From Opisthocomus hoazin (lineage: Eukaryota; Chordata; Aves; Opisthocomiformes; Opisthocomidae), in the NCBI RefSeq assembly GCF_030867145.1, contig NC_134420.1, positions 10,002,823 through 10,066,822 on the forward strand: a stretch of 64,000 bases of DNA. The letters are read 5' to 3'. The notes beneath the pieces were generated by a model that saw only the letters and a program-made list of their open reading frames with translations, had not been told where the DNA came from and searched no databases. This document shows, piece by piece, positions 50,169 to 63,368 of the stretch. Both the position numbers and the translations under genes were made by a program. How positions within the stretch are numbered: the stretch's first letter is position 1; every line of letters starts with the position of its first letter.

Positions 50169-53100
50169 GTATGTTCAGCATCTCCACTTTAACTCTTTAC
50201 TGTACTCACAACTTTAGTTCTACTTAATGGTGGTTCATCCATGAAGTCACCAGTTTACTGTAATGGTGTCCTAACTGAGGAAAGAACAGAGCACCAGTCT
50301 TTGGATGAATATTACTTTCCATAAGTGTGATGTGTCACCTCTGTGGCTATGTCTGTGTGCACGGTTCTCCGTTTTCCTGGCCCTCCCCACCAGTAGATCT
50401 TGACAATGATGAGAAGTGTGTGTTGAAAAAGCACCTGGAAGTGGCATAAATCTGACAAGGAATAAGCGCTGCCCTGATCTATGCAAGAAGTCACCTGTTG
50501 GGAAGGTTATGGGAAGAAACTTTCACTTTATGCTTCTGATCTTACCTGGAGCAAAGCCTCGGATGGCCAGGGTTTCTTTTTGGTAGCATCAGTGACTCGG
50601 CTCTTAACACTGGTATGTAGACACCTGAGCAATTCTTAATTGATAGTAAGAGTGATGAACTGCTGTGTGACCTGGCAGTTTTACCACTTTCTTGCTTCGT
50701 GCATTTTCCCTTCATGTATCTTTCCTTCACTTTTTTTTTTAATACTCTGTATTCATTAGTCTCTCCCAGGTATCCCTGTCTCATTTGAATTATCTCATTT
50801 TAATAGCAATACCAGCATAGAGCAGGTTAATGGAAAACCTACTTAAATGCTGTACAGTCTATGTGTTTGACAGTGTAGTAGTAAAGCTCCTAAAATCCTG
50901 GTTAGTCTGAGAGCTTTAAAGTCGAGATATTCAGTTATATAAATGCAAAACGTTTGCATAGTGTATGTACAAAGGAAAAGCCTGTCTGAGTAGGGCATCG
51001 TCTTTCTCTTTTTGTTAAAACTGACCACTCGTGTCTCTAAAGATTAATGCAGTGGCTGGGAAGGAATTAGGGCCTGGTTTGGTTAGAGGCTGTTTTTGGA
51101 AATAGCTTCCAGAGATTTTTAGAGAACAAAACCTTATGAAACTTTAGTAAAAAGAGCAGCAATCAAGTGACAAGAAGTATCGTGGCAGTACCCAAAGTGG
51201 GTCACAGAGTCAGGCTTTTTCAGGGTTTAGAAAGTTAGAGAGACGGATCCAAGGGGGAAGTGTTTTCCATTGCTTTCCTATCAGAGCCATTTTTACCATC
51301 CTGTAAGGTGCAATGTGATGGAGCACGTGAGACCCGTGAACTAAAGCACAGCAGACGACGGCCAAGCAGGCCAAACTGCTATGGAGAAGAAAATATATCT
51401 TATTTGGCTTGTTTAAACTTTTCAGAGGGAATATTTTAATCATTTTCTACCATGAACCCCAAACCTTTCTATAGGACTTTGGAGATTTATATTAGGAGAT
51501 CCACCAACTTGTGCAGTGCTGTTCAGGCACCATCTGGAAATAGCAGCATCTTTTCTTTCTAATAATGCCATGTGTTCCAGGCAGTGTGTCTTATTTTTGA
51601 GAAACCAGCTGCTCACTTAGGTACCCGTTAACTGTTTACTGGTTTTACAATTAAAAGTGACTTCAGTTGTTGCTAAGAAATGATTGTGCCTGTAGCAGTG
51701 ATCCTGCTTTTTTTGTATGTTTGCTATTTTTTTAGGACTCCTGTCATTTCCCAGGGAAGATGATGTTGTCTTATTACTTGACATAAAATGCCAATACCTT
51801 TATCTTAGGGCAAAAGGATAAACTTTTTAGTACCATATCACTGATTAATACTGATACTTTTCATGTTTAGGTAGCCAATGCAAGAGCAGAGCTGCAATCT
51901 GTGAGTACATCTACCTGCTTTATCCCTATGTTTGGGTGTTTGTGAGCTTTGGGTTTGCTACATTTGATGCTTGTATTTTTATGTTAATGCCTGTCAATTA
52001 AATACTGAACCACTGTAGGATATATAACTTGCATCTGAATGTTTTGGAGAAGTGTGAGGGTGCAGGCTGTATAGGACTGAGCTCTCCATATGAGGAACGG
52101 GGCTTTCCGAATGATGTAGAGAGGTCTATTGCTTTTGCAGGGAAATGGGTGAGGAGCAGGTACAGGCGCCTACATCCTGGTGATGGTCTGAGTGCGTGTC
52201 GCTCATAGGCGAGCTGGAGCTGGGCTGGGAGCCTAGGGTATTTTTCCAGCCTTCTTGGGAACCCCACAGTCTGCCAATGTTACCATTTATTTTTCAGATT
52301 CCGAAGCAGATGTCATAGACCTGCATTTGTGTAACATTTCTTCCGGATTTTAATTCATGACTGTAAAGTTAGATTTGTCAGGGCGGTTATTTAACCTTAT
52401 TACCACCAGGGACTGGACTCCCACTTTGTGCTTTTAGACTCTTGTACTCTGTCAATGGGGGTGGCTGATTTTTTTATTACTGACAGTAGTGGTGTCCTGT
52501 CAGACAAGTATTTGCAGCGATTTCCAAGAGGTGAGAAAGTGAAATGAGGCGACATATTGCTATAAACTTGAGATATTGCCACTTTTATGCAGCAAAGAAA
52601 AGATCCTGAAAATAAAGGCTAATGAGGTGTGCAAAGCACAGTGAAAGTCATAGAAAATGGAAATAATCTTTAAACATTTGCATGATAGTTTCTAGCCTGA
52701 GCCAAGTCCTCATATACTCTAGAGCAGACAAGAAGCCTAAGAATTAATTACCTAGTTGATATGCATAGTTCATTAAGATGTGATTTTTAACTGTAATGTA
52801 TATTTCACTTCACGTTGAATATCCACTGTAGGTCATAGCAAAGTTGCAGGTTGATTTGTTGTTCAGAAGAATTTAGTTTCTTCTCCATCACTTGACTTCA
52901 GGAAGCTCTCTGACAGCTCCCTGGAAGCTGAAGGTTTCCTTCATAGGAAAGTGATTTCCCTCCTCTTGAGAGAGGCCCCTTCCTCCATTTGTAAAAGCTA
53001 GGAATTAAAGGACAATACTGAATAATAATTTAAAAAATTAGATTTTTTTTTTTAAAAAGGGATTGCTTTTAAGTCGATAATGTCTGAAAAGTCAGTACAT

Positions 53101-53964
53101 AAGAAAGAACAAGTTAAGATGACGTGTATAAGGCTTTCTTCCTAGTTTCTGTCCTTTTTTCAGTGGAGAGAGAATAGCTCTCTGTGCTGTCCCTTACTTA
53201 CAGTGCTGTCAAGCCTGCTCAGGAAAAGCATTTTTCTAATCTAAGAAAAAAATGACCATTTTATGTGGCCTGTTTCTCAGCAAGAGCTTATGTTTGCATT
53301 CTCATTCATTGACATAAAAAGGAGTCCCTTCCAAAGAAGGATGTGCCACATTTCCACTCATTAGTTGTCTATTAGCTCATTCATGGTAATGGATCTTATT
53401 TAACCTTTGTGTGTTCTGGGGCCAAGTAATAGATTTTGCTTTTTCAGATTCAGAAATTATGTTGTATGCCAGGATGGTTAAACACTGGTTGTTTTGTACG
53501 AATCTTGAAGAGAGAATAGAATTTGGACTTGATTATTGTTTTGTTGCATTTTTAAAAAAAGGTATGTTATTTACTCTGCTTCACATGTTGAGTGGTCTTT
53601 TCAGACACTCTCTTTGATGTGACCAGAAATTTTTCTAATCTAAAAATCAATAAGATATTGACTTAAAAAAAAAAATTTAAGAGCAATGACTTTCATACTT
53701 TGAAAGCATTATCAGTGGGGCAGTACCAAATGCTGTGCAGACAGAGAAAGCAGGATGCCTCTGTGCATGACCTACATTTCTTTCCTGGTCGTCACCTCTT
53801 TGTGCTTCTTTACAGTCAGAGGCCACAGGCAGTGGAAAGAGCTTGAGAGCAGCAAAAGACATTGTGGAAACCTCTGTCCTTCTATTGAGCCTGTATATGT
53901 GGCAACTCTGAGACTGTGTATCTCCTCAGAGAGGATTAACCTCTCCTGGTTATCTTGCTGTGAT

Positions 53965-54828
53965 AGGCCTCAGGAATGGGATGCCATCCAGAGGGACCTG
54001 GACAGGCTCGAGAAATGGGCCCCTGTGAACCTTGTGAGGTTCAACAAGGCCAAGTGCAAGGTCCTGCACATGGGTCAGGGTAACCCCCAGTATCAAGACA
54101 GGCTGGGGGATGAAGGGATTGAGAGCAGCCCTGAGGAGAAGGACTTGGGGGAGCTGGTGGATGAAAAGCTCCACAAGACCCAGCAATGTGCACTTTCAGC
54201 CCAGAAGGCCAACCGTATCTTGGGCTGCATCCCCAGCAGCATGGCCAGCAGGTCGAGGGAGGGGATTCTGCCCTTCTGCTCCGCTCTGGTGCAATCCCAC
54301 CTGGAGTCCTGCACCCAGCTCTGGAGCCCTCAGCACAGGAAAGCCATGGACCTGTTGGAGCGGGGCCAGAGGAGGGACACAAAGATGATCAGAGGGCTGG
54401 AACACCTCTCCTATGAGGAAAAGCTGTGAGAGTTGGGGATGTTCAGCCTGGAAAAGAGAAGGCTCCCAGGAGACCTTATTGCAGCCTTCCAGTACCTGAA
54501 AGGGGCTTGTAAGAAAGGTGGGGACAGGCTTCTTAGCAGGGCCTGTAGTGATAGGATAGGACAAAATGTAATGGTTTTAAACTAAAAGAGGGTGGATTTG
54601 GACTGGATATAAGGAAGAAATTCTTTACTGTGAGGGTGGTGAAACACTGGCACAGGTTGCCCAGAGGGGTGGTAGATGCCCCATCCCTGGAAACACTCAG
54701 TCAGGGTCAGGTCAGACGGGGCTCTGAGCAACCTGATCTAGCTGAAGGTGTCCCTGCTCATTGCAGGGGGGTTGAAAGAGATGAGTTTTAAAGATCCCTT
54801 CCAACCCCAACTATTCTATGTTTGTATG
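53965..54828 (+). mobile_element. CR1 LINE copy with the C-terminal part of the ORF2 reverse transcriptase still open
   Basis: This is the longest CR1 in the window (about 860 bases, sense). From 53965 the frame reads the CR1 ORF2 C-terminus, including [46 protein letters not shown] and [16 protein letters not shown], and stops at TGA 54427-54429. The 3' UTR follows, with a GGAAGAAATTCTTTACTGTGA segment and a terminal TTCCAACCCC-ATTCTATG tail near 54800-54820. The RT catalytic domain is absent (5' truncation), so the copy cannot be active. An upstream ATG at 53755 happens to extend the frame with about 70 unrelated residues. Confidence 0.95.
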
Positions 54829-57800
54829 AAAACACAGAGAGCTTGTCCTCCCCCAGCCTTGGTGCTTGCATGTGTGTTTCACCTGGTAACTGTAACTTCA
54901 GAGCTCTGAGATAGTTGAAATTAAGAAGTTTTAGTGTTGTATATACATGTGTCAGGCATTTGGGTTGCACACTGGTTAGCTACAGCCACGTAACGTACCC
55001 TTTCACAGCTGATGCCTCTAGTACATGCACATATTAGGTAGAGATGATGCTGTGATAATCAGCAATTCTTGGATTTCATTTTTTCTCTGAAACGGTTTTG
55101 GTCTATAGCGTGCAGTAATCCAAGTTAGGCTTGCTTGTCTGTAAAATGAGCAGCACTCAGAAGTGTAACACTCTAGTGCTCAATTAACGGCAGCAGTGGC
55201 TAAAGACGCTCGTGCCACGGACCTGCATGTTACTGTCTGTCTGCTGGAGGCTCCCACACCTGCAGCACCAGAGGAATATGCACCCCACACGTCGGTGTCT
55301 TGGTGGCTCAGGCTCCTGCTGAAGCCCTGATGAGGATATCTCCCCTCTAGGAGGGTGGCAGAAGCTGCCGCCGCTGCGGTAGGTTAAGGAAGTCGCTGTC
55401 CTAGCAGACCATGGTCCAGAGGGTCTTCTCCACTGATGGGCTGTGGCCTCCAATTTTACATGCAAAAATGATTCCCTTGAAGATGTGCTTGCTTTGGTGA
55501 GCAGAAAGGTTTTTGGCTCAAGGGAACATTCACAATTACCCAACCAGCATGTCAAAATATGTCATATTATGTAATTTGGTGCACAGTACAACCTTCTGAA
55601 AGCACTATAATTTCTTTAAAAATGTTCTGGAGACAATAATTTTTGTTTTCTTTCTAGAATAATCCACATGTCTTTTGTCGGGGATTGTCTTCCATCTCCT
55701 CTTGTATTTGATTTTGCAGGGGGAGTTTAAACTCTGAAATCTTTATTGGAGTAGCTTGTAGTTAAGAAAATGCGCTTTTTATTGCCTGTAATAAAGCTGT
55801 ACTATTGTTGAGTTGTAACTACTAGCAGAAAAACCAAGCCGAGTCCGCATTTCCTGTACTTTGCTGCCTGACTCCCAAAGAGTCTCAGCAGATCAGTTTG
55901 GCCCCAAACTCTTCTCATGTGCATTCAGAATTTGGTACCACCCTTACAATCTGTCCTGCCTCTGGAAATTAAAAAAAAAAAGTCAGTCCTCTAAAAATGT
56001 GATTTGCTTATAAATCATGGGATTTTAAAGTGTTTTAGTTTTCTTATATCCCACAACCACAGGAATTCACAATTTCCACGTAAAGAATGAAAGCTGAAAT
56101 ACTAATACAGTTTGTTTCGCTTACGGGTTGTTTTTTTTTTTTTTTGGCTGGTTGTGGTTTTTTTGTTTTTGTTGTTTGTTTGTTTTTTTCACATTAAAAA
56201 GTCCCTCAAATTTTGTAAGACTTAAGATCAAATCATGAGAACTGGCAGCTTTAGTATTGCATGTTCCCAAATGACCTTGAAGTTTTTTTGCTACACTATT
56301 CATTAAATCATTTATGCTGATGCTAGCAGTGTCTATATAAACTTCCCTGAATAATCACAATTCCTTTAAAAAAGTTTGTACATAAATGTGTATTTACAAA
56401 TAAATAGATAAGCAGTATGCTAAAGCAGGCTGTCAGGCTCACAAAGGCATTGATCCTAAAAGTGTTGCTGAATAAGCAATAAAAATTAAAATAAATATGT
56501 GTGCCATTCATCCACTTAAATTCTGTGAATAATCTGATCAACTCGAGCAGAAATGATAACAGGTACATTCAGTGGGAGCAAGGCAAGAGCCACCATAGCA
56601 CATTCTGGTCTCTATATGATTACGTGCAATTATCCTGCAGCACTGTGTGGCGACGAAATCCTCCTCTGCCACGCTCTAATTTCATGCATTTCCTGATGAT
56701 CTGGCTGAGCATCTGGTCTCTGAATACAACATGCAGGTGATGCAGCTGCAATTGCCAGTGGCAGAATTGTTTCCTCGACGACAGGAGCGTGTTACTTTAC
56801 CCTGGTTAATCTATTGTCTCTTATCCTGCTCTTCACCTCCGTCGCCGCATGCTGGATGCAATTCAAGCATCCCGGCAGAGCTGCCTGTGTGGTGAAGGAG
56901 ACACGTTTCACCCCCAGGCAAGGCTGGCACTTGGTGCAAGTCACACCAGTCTGTCGGTTCCTGAAGCAATATTGATGACAGCTGCGAAGCATTTGCAGGC
57001 TCAGCTCTGCTCTCCCAAATCCCAGCCAGCTTACGTCTGGGCTGGGTAAGCAATGGAGACAGGACGTGTTAAAAGTGGGACAGAAGTACATTTTCATTGC
57101 AGCCCTATATTTTCATTTTATAGCTAAAAGGTTGCCTTTGATGAAAAGCTTTGCTGCTGGTGCATTTCCTTTGGTACCCAAAGGGAAATCTGTGTGTGGG
57201 AGAGGGGGAAGGCGCACAAAAGATCCTAACAGAAGAGATTGCTGCTTTGGCTTTTCCCGTGAGCAAAAACAAGGCCGTGCAAGTGAGATGACCAAATACT
57301 GTATCCACACGTTTTCCTGTTATTCATCATAAAGTTCAAACCTTTTTTTGGTGAGAAGACAACTTTGTACAGTAATGTACCTCCTCTGTTTTGTTTAAAC
57401 AGAATTCTGGTGGTATGGGGACAAAATATTTTTCCTTCTGTCAAAAATAATCACAGTTTTCAGATATCATTTTCTAAGATCACTGGGAAGAGGGCCGCTT
57501 TTTGATGGGAGACGGTGCTTGTTTTTATTGACTGGCTCATGCAGCAGTTGACTATTACAGGTAAATAGAGACTAGGATGTGAACAACCTCAATGCTGGTA
57601 AAAAGATCTGTGTTTTAATCCTCCAGGTCAGGATTTTGGGTTTGGAAGGTCAATTTCTAGTTTGGGAAAAGTTACAACTGAAGTAAATGTGAGAATCAGT
57701 TTACTGAATTACTGTAAACTTTTCTCAGAATCTGTGTAAAGAAATTGATATTGAGGTCACAGAATGGGATTTATTTTGCTGGTTTATTTACCTTCACTTT

Positions 57801-59737
57801 TTTGAGAAAGTTAGCGCAATCCCAAGGAAGCAGTTTTCTCCACCTCTCCTGCCGTAGTAGCTGTGGGTTGGAAGCTGCCAAAAATCCATATATTTGTGTG
57901 CTCCCCCTTCCAGTGCATTGGCTGAGTCTGGCGATCGCTCTGGGCAGGTTCGTCTGAGGGCTGACCCAAACCCCGCTGGCCGCAGAAACAGGCACGGCTC
58001 AGGGTGTGTGCATCGGGGCTCAGTACACGTGTGTGTAGGTAGGCTTTTTGACATGGCTAGAAATCAGTTACAGGTTAAACGTTATGCAAAATGTGTGAAA
58101 TTAAGCTGCAGATGTCTTTGTGGAATGCTGCCAAAGGTGAGGTGTATGGGCTGCATAGGTTGGGATGTAATAATTTCATCAATATGAGGCTGGAATAACA
58201 GATCTTATGAAGGCATAATAGAGTTTTGCTGTTCTGCACAGTGAGTAACAGTAAAATTTTGATATGCAACATAGCTATTTTTATAAACACTTTGCTGACT
58301 ACTCGTGTCTTTTGTTGGTAGCGTATTTCATATCCTTTGACCTGTGAAACTGGCATTCCTTGTGCCATTTTTCCAGTTGTAAACTCTTAAGGAAGAAAAA
58401 AAGATACATTTTAGGAAACTCTGAAGTGGTTCAGATAACATGCATGTTGATGCTAATATGATACTGTGTAGGCTTAATGTCCTTCAACGGCTGTATAACC
58501 CTTTGGGTAGGGTGGTGCCTTTTCCACTGGTGTAGCAGAGATTCTTTTTGTGTTTGTTTCCCTATCATATCCCATATAGGTCACATCTGACCTTTGATTA
58601 CTCAGTCTCTCATGGTGAAGCAATAATAAGCAGGAAACTTCATACTTGTGAGAAGAAAAAACTAATGCTTTTTTCATATAATAGTGGCATTGTTTTTAAG
58701 AGATGATGCTGCCCTAGGATAGTGCTATCACTGCATAGACTGGCATAAAGTAGCAAATGGTCACTCTCAACAGTACTTCTCTTGTAAATAAACTGTTGTT
58801 TTATGTATGTTTGTAAGTAACTGTGTTTCTGACAATCCAGGTTTTATTTTTTGGGAGTGGTGTTTTTTTTAAAGTTATCTTTGGAGTTGCTTTGCCTTAG
58901 GGCTGATAGGTTTAGACTTGTATAAAATGCAGGTTGCTTATGTAATTTAATGTTCAGATGTCCACTGTGCTTTAGATGGCTTACAGATACGATTATATTA
59001 TTAAACTTTAGCATTTATAATAGTTCACAGCAGTCATGAATTCTTTTTAGTCATATTTTTTGTCTCAGAAATTGGTAATTAAAGAAAATTCATTTGAAAA
59101 TTGAAATCCTGTCTTCAGTATGCTGAAGGTTATGAAAAGTTATATACCTGACGTATAATGGGAAGATGTCTTGGTCAGTCATACAATAAAATTTTCGTAT
59201 GTCCTTTTTACCAGCTTCACGCTTAAATGTTACTAACCCAGATGATATGAATAATGAAATGGAAGTCACAACAACAGAAATCATCTGTGCTTGAAGATAC
59301 CTTTGAGTTTATCTTTTGTAATGGCTCAAAAGTGGCAAAACAGTATTTCTTGTCCACCATGACAGTGTGAGGGAAGCTCTGGATAGTCATTGTGTTTCCT
59401 TCAGTGTAGTTGTAGACTGTGATTCAGTTGAGGTTCTCAAAGTTTTTTTTAGCCTTTTTGGTGCGTTAAATGTTTGATTCCTGACTGGTTTTTTTTAATC
59501 CAGTTGGAGCTGAATTAATTTTGTGAGCATGTTAACAAACAGATACTCATCTGTCCTGAGGCAAGCTCTGCTGCTGGGTTCCTACAGGCTTCTCTGTGGC
59601 TGCTCCTCTTGCTGGTTGCCTGCCGATGGGCAGACAGGACAGATGAGAGAGTATGTGCTGTGGCATCCACAGGACACTTGCATTGCTTGTTATAGATCTT
59701 TGCCTTATTATGGCACAAGGCAAACAGGGCAGCACAG
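54829..59737. other. Intronic unique DNA, no gene recognised
   Basis: No exon, RNA gene or recognised repeat body is supported. A T-rich tract lies at 56131-56189. ORFs of up to about 123 codons occur on both strands without recognisable features. Confidence 0.55.
56131..56189. repeat. T-rich / (GTTT)n low-complexity tract
   Basis: A run of 15 T is followed by GGCTGGTTGTGG and then repeated GTTT units. It is low-complexity DNA, and the Lys/Gln/Asn-rich minus-strand ORF over it is an artefact. Confidence 0.75.
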
Positions 59738-60042
59738 ACAAGCAATTTGATCTCTTCATATACTGCACTGGTGTGGCCCCACTTCAAGTACTGGGTGCAG
59801 TTTTGGGTGCTGCAATATGAGAAGGACATCAAACTATCAGAGTGTGTCCAGAGGAGGGTGACCAAGATGGTGAAAGGCCTTGAGGGCAAGACTTCTGCTG
59901 AAGCAGCTGAGGTCACTTGTCTTGTGCCAGAGTTATAGCTGACCAGCAGTAGGACACAAGAAAATGGAATAAAGGTGCATCAGGGGAAGTTCAGATTGGA
60001 CATTAAGAAAAAGCTCTTCACCGAGAGAGTGGTTGGTCCCTG
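59738..60042 (+). mobile_element. Decayed CR1 LINE fragment, sense, with internal deletion
   Basis: Translation at about 59745-59890 gives the CR1 ORF2 C-terminal phrase Y-T-A-L-V-W-P-H-F-K-Y-W-V-Q-F-W-V-L-Q-Y-E-K-D-I-K-L-S-E-C-V-Q-R-R-V-T-K-M. After a rearranged part comes the CR1 3' segment AGGGGAAGTTCAGATTGGAC, followed by AAGAAAAAGCTCTTCACCG, ending in GTGGTTGGTCCCTG. The final 3' end and tail are missing. Confidence 0.85.
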
Positions 60043-63000
60043 TTACTTCTTTAGGTGTGTACAAAAGGGCTCAGAAATGATAAAGCCACAATTTTCTCTA
60101 AACTGGATCAATTTGTAACTTCCTGTTGTGGCTTGTTGGAGGTGTTTCTCATTATTGCAAATGGAAAGATCCCTAATCAATGATGGTTGTTGTAAAAAGG
60201 TTACTCCTATATGGGTTTTAGGATTGTTGGAGGTGGCGGTTAGTCAATAGCCTGAAGTATGAAAGAATAACAGGTAATTGTGAGATGTCAGAAACAGCTA
60301 CTGGTATGTACAAGCAATGGCTTGGTGCACAATGCACGCGGGATGGAGTTCTCATTGCGACTTTCACGTTGGTTTGAATTGGTTGTCTTCTTCTTTCATC
60401 AAGTGCTTTCAGCTGTTGAAGTGAAATATTTTCCCATGTCTGCCTTTTTTCCATGGTACAGTCTTTGTTTGGACAGTATTTGATAAGGATCTGTAGTTGT
60501 TGATGATATCCTACTGATTGTCAAGTAAAGAGTATGTACTTCAGTTTAAACTCCATGTATTGGGAAGATAATTTTGCCTTTTGCATGATGCGTCCAGTCA
60601 CTATCAGTATGTTGAATTTATGACAGAAGTTTAAAACAGATACTGATAATCAGTATCTTTCTGTAAAGGTAGAATCAAAGAAAATTCGCTGTGGAGGATT
60701 GCCAGCATTGTCTATCTGTTGCAGAATACTGTGTAATTTTTTTAAACCTTCAGTAACTCAAGAGCTTTACTTCATTAATGGATGTAAACAGGAAAATTGC
60801 CAGTTGGTATGGAATGGAAGAAACAAGAACTGAAGGACTAGCATTAAACGGTGGCTAGGGCACATTTTTATTCAGTGTTTTATCTTCTTTGCATTATTTG
60901 AGCTTTCTTTTTACTTTTTGTCAAAATGTGGTAACATCAATTCAGCACTTTTTTTCAGGTTTATGTTGTCTCTCTGCTCATAATTATTCGTATTAAAGCA
61001 AAGTGTGAAGAAATATACGAGGACTGGTGCAGACTGTGTGTGGATTGATATTGACAGATTTTGCTATGTTAGAAAGCGAGAAAACATAGACTTGTCTAAA
61101 TCCCCTTTAGGACTAGCATTTGCTAAGTGCTAGATGAAATCCCACGTGAAGGTTTTGCATTCACTTCGGTACAGCCTTTCAGTGAGGTGAAACAAGACAG
61201 TTTGAGGCATAACAGATCAGGTAATGATTACTTCATCAGCTGATATGACCTCACAGAAATTTAAACTGCACCTTGCCTAAGGCCTGATTTTTGCAAAGAA
61301 CATCATCTAGTTCTTCATTTCAGGCATATTTGAATCCATTCTAGTTGAGCAAAATACATGTCGTCTTCTTTCCTACCTTCTGTTAAATAGCTGCCTGACT
61401 GTAACAGGGAAGGAAGAGCCACCAAAACACAGTACAAATCACATTGTGTCTCCCAAAAAGTGTTGGAACATGTAGAATATCAGAAACTGGGCCACACCAG
61501 TCATTTGGGTCTCCGGTTGCCCAATGACACATCAGCAACTACAGCACAAATACATAAGAGTTACTTCTGTGCTGCAAACCTCTCCTGGTGGGTCAGGTTC
61601 CCTGGTGGACTCTCCAGCCTGCTGATCATCTGGAGCAGCTTCAGAAAGGCTGACTGGGTTTCCCCATAGCCTGCTTATCTCTTGTTGCTGTAGGTAGCTC
61701 CATGTCTGCCCACCTTTGGTTTTCTCCAAAATGCTAATGTGTAAGTCGGCCTTTTCGGGGACTTTCTTTATTTGCTAGAAGGGCAGAGCTCTGTTCTGTT
61801 ACCTATCCTGGAACTGCTCCCTTAAAACAACTTGTTTCTGGAGTCTGTATTCATTCTTCCATGTCAGTGGAGGAAAGATGCTTCACTAGGGTTTAATCAA
61901 GCTCTTAAATACGGGGATAAAAGGGAAAATCTATGGTTTCTTTGTTTTGGTGTTTGTTTGTGGGTTGTTTTTGTTTATAGAGTGAAAATGCTACACTGAA
62001 CATAATTCCAGCACGTTCTTGTTGAATGCACACAGGAGCCTGAAGGAGCTAGTCTCACCATCTACTTTGGCCTGCGCATATGGATGATGGGCGGTGTAGC
62101 ACAAGGGCATTGCAAGAAAGAAACTTAGCTTTAAATAGGTGCAGCATGACCCATTTTCCTGTCTTGTGCTGCATGATGTTCTGCTGCTGGCTCCTGTTTG
62201 TGTGAGCTGATCCCCTTCAGTGCTTTTGGCTCTATTGACCCTTGGGTTCATCAGTGGCTGGAGCTAATGTCCAGCCTGTTTTATAACCATGTATCCCAAG
62301 GTCTGCCCTTCCTTACTCTTCCATGCCATTATGGGTGTGGAGGAGGTTGGCATCCTCTGTGTCTGATCCAGACGCACTGGAGTCGGAGGGCAGGGACTAG
62401 CTCTGTATTGTGCCTCTGTTTAGCTATGCAAGGCGCACAGCCTGGCATGGTAGCAAGCGCCAGTACCGAGTTTTGATCTATTATCTTGGCAGGGAGGGAG
62501 GGGAAAAAAAACCCTTAAATTTTACTCTTGGGTGAATCTTAATCTTTAAATTAGTAGGAATGTGAGTTTTCCCATGCTACAATTTTAAAATAACTGTAAT
62601 CATTTTAAGAAAATAAAGCCTAGGAACATTATGATGTTGAATGTAGAGTAAACTGGTGTTTGAAATGCTGTGTTGTACATCTGTACATACCGAAAAAGGA
62701 GTTTAATTTCCTAATTTGTTTTGGATCTTACCCCCCTTTCCTCATGTTCATCCCTGTTTTATTTTCTTCCTTTTGTGTCTATAATTGCATGCATTATTAG
62801 AACTGGCAAGATGAGCACCTCCAGATGCATCCTACAGGAACCCAGCCAATTCTGACTCTATTCCCATGTCAGACTGCATGCCAAGTCAGTGAAGCTTGGT
62901 TGTCAAAATCTATTCTCTTTCTACACTGCTTCTAAACCTGTCTTCTCATAGAATATTTTGATACAGGGTGACTGATGATAACCTCAAGAATTGTCCCAAG

Positions 63001-63242
63001 CTTAAGAAGGTGTCTTTTAGTATATTGAACCATCCTTCTTAAAAGTAGTATTTTGAAATAGTATGATCTAGGAAGCTTTCCTTATTCTTCTATCAGATGA
63101 AACGAGGGGTTTGAAATCTGTCACATTGTACCTTTCACTCTTTTTGTGGTGATTTTGTTTTTGTTTTTAACTTTCTCTGAATTTTTATGCTCTTTGAATT
63201 AAAAAAAAAACCCATTCACTATTTTTACCAAATGTAATGCAT
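60043..63242. other. Intronic unique DNA before exon 2, no gene recognised
   Basis: The stretch is AT-rich and has no supportable exon. ORFs of up to 92 codons occur without recognised domains. It leads directly into a CR1 tail and the acceptor of exon 2. Confidence 0.55.
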
Positions 63243-63300
63243 CGGAACTAGATGATGTTTGAGGCCCCCTCCAACCCAAACCATTCTGTGTTATGATTTG
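63243..63300 (+). mobile_element. CR1 LINE 3' tail fragment just upstream of exon 2
   Basis: The segment runs GGAACTAGATGATGTTTGAGG, then CCCCTCCAACCCAAACCATTC, then TGTGTTATGAT. It matches the last approximately 60 bases of a CR1 element with its terminal repeat. Only the extreme 3' end was retained or remains recognisable. It ends 68 bases before exon 2. Confidence 0.85.
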
Positions 63301-63342
63301 TTGCAACAAGACAGCACCTCCTCTTCCTTTTGGGGAAGAATA

Positions 63343-63368
63343 TACTAATTTTACTTACTATTTTACAG
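63343..63368 (+). promoter_or_regulatory. Branch point and 3' splice acceptor of intron 1
   Basis: TACTAAT at 63343-63349 is close to the ideal branch-point sequence, with the candidate branch A at 63348, 20 bases before the intron end. It is followed by a T-rich tract and TTTTACAG ending at 63368. Confidence 0.7.

Larger units (their letters stand above)
33565..53964. other. Intronic unique DNA, no gene recognised
   Basis: Twenty kilobases without a supportable exon. Content is mainly AT-rich single-copy sequence. Listed items are a MIR-like relic at 33915-34005, a CpG-rich patch at 43200-43450, an AT microsatellite at 46722-46740, and two 22-base T runs at 46998 and 50147. ORFs up to about 143 codons occur, but none has a domain, signal peptide or splice context that I trust. 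Confidence 0.55.
1177..63368 (+). other. Intron 1 (62,192 bases)
   Basis: The intron is bounded by GTAAGG at 1177 and TTTTACAG ending at 63368, with both flanks in phase 1. No other stretch has coding-like composition over a useful length with matching splice sites, apart from the speculative 30-nt microexon at 5452-5481. Most content is unique AT-rich DNA with sparse CR1 fragments, one LTR, decayed repeats and CpG-rich patches, all listed separately. First introns of this size are common in large developmental or neural membrane-protein genes and often hold enhancers. No enhancer can be proven here without alignment or epigenomic data. If an unannotated internal exon exists, the intron would be split. 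Confidence 0.65.
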
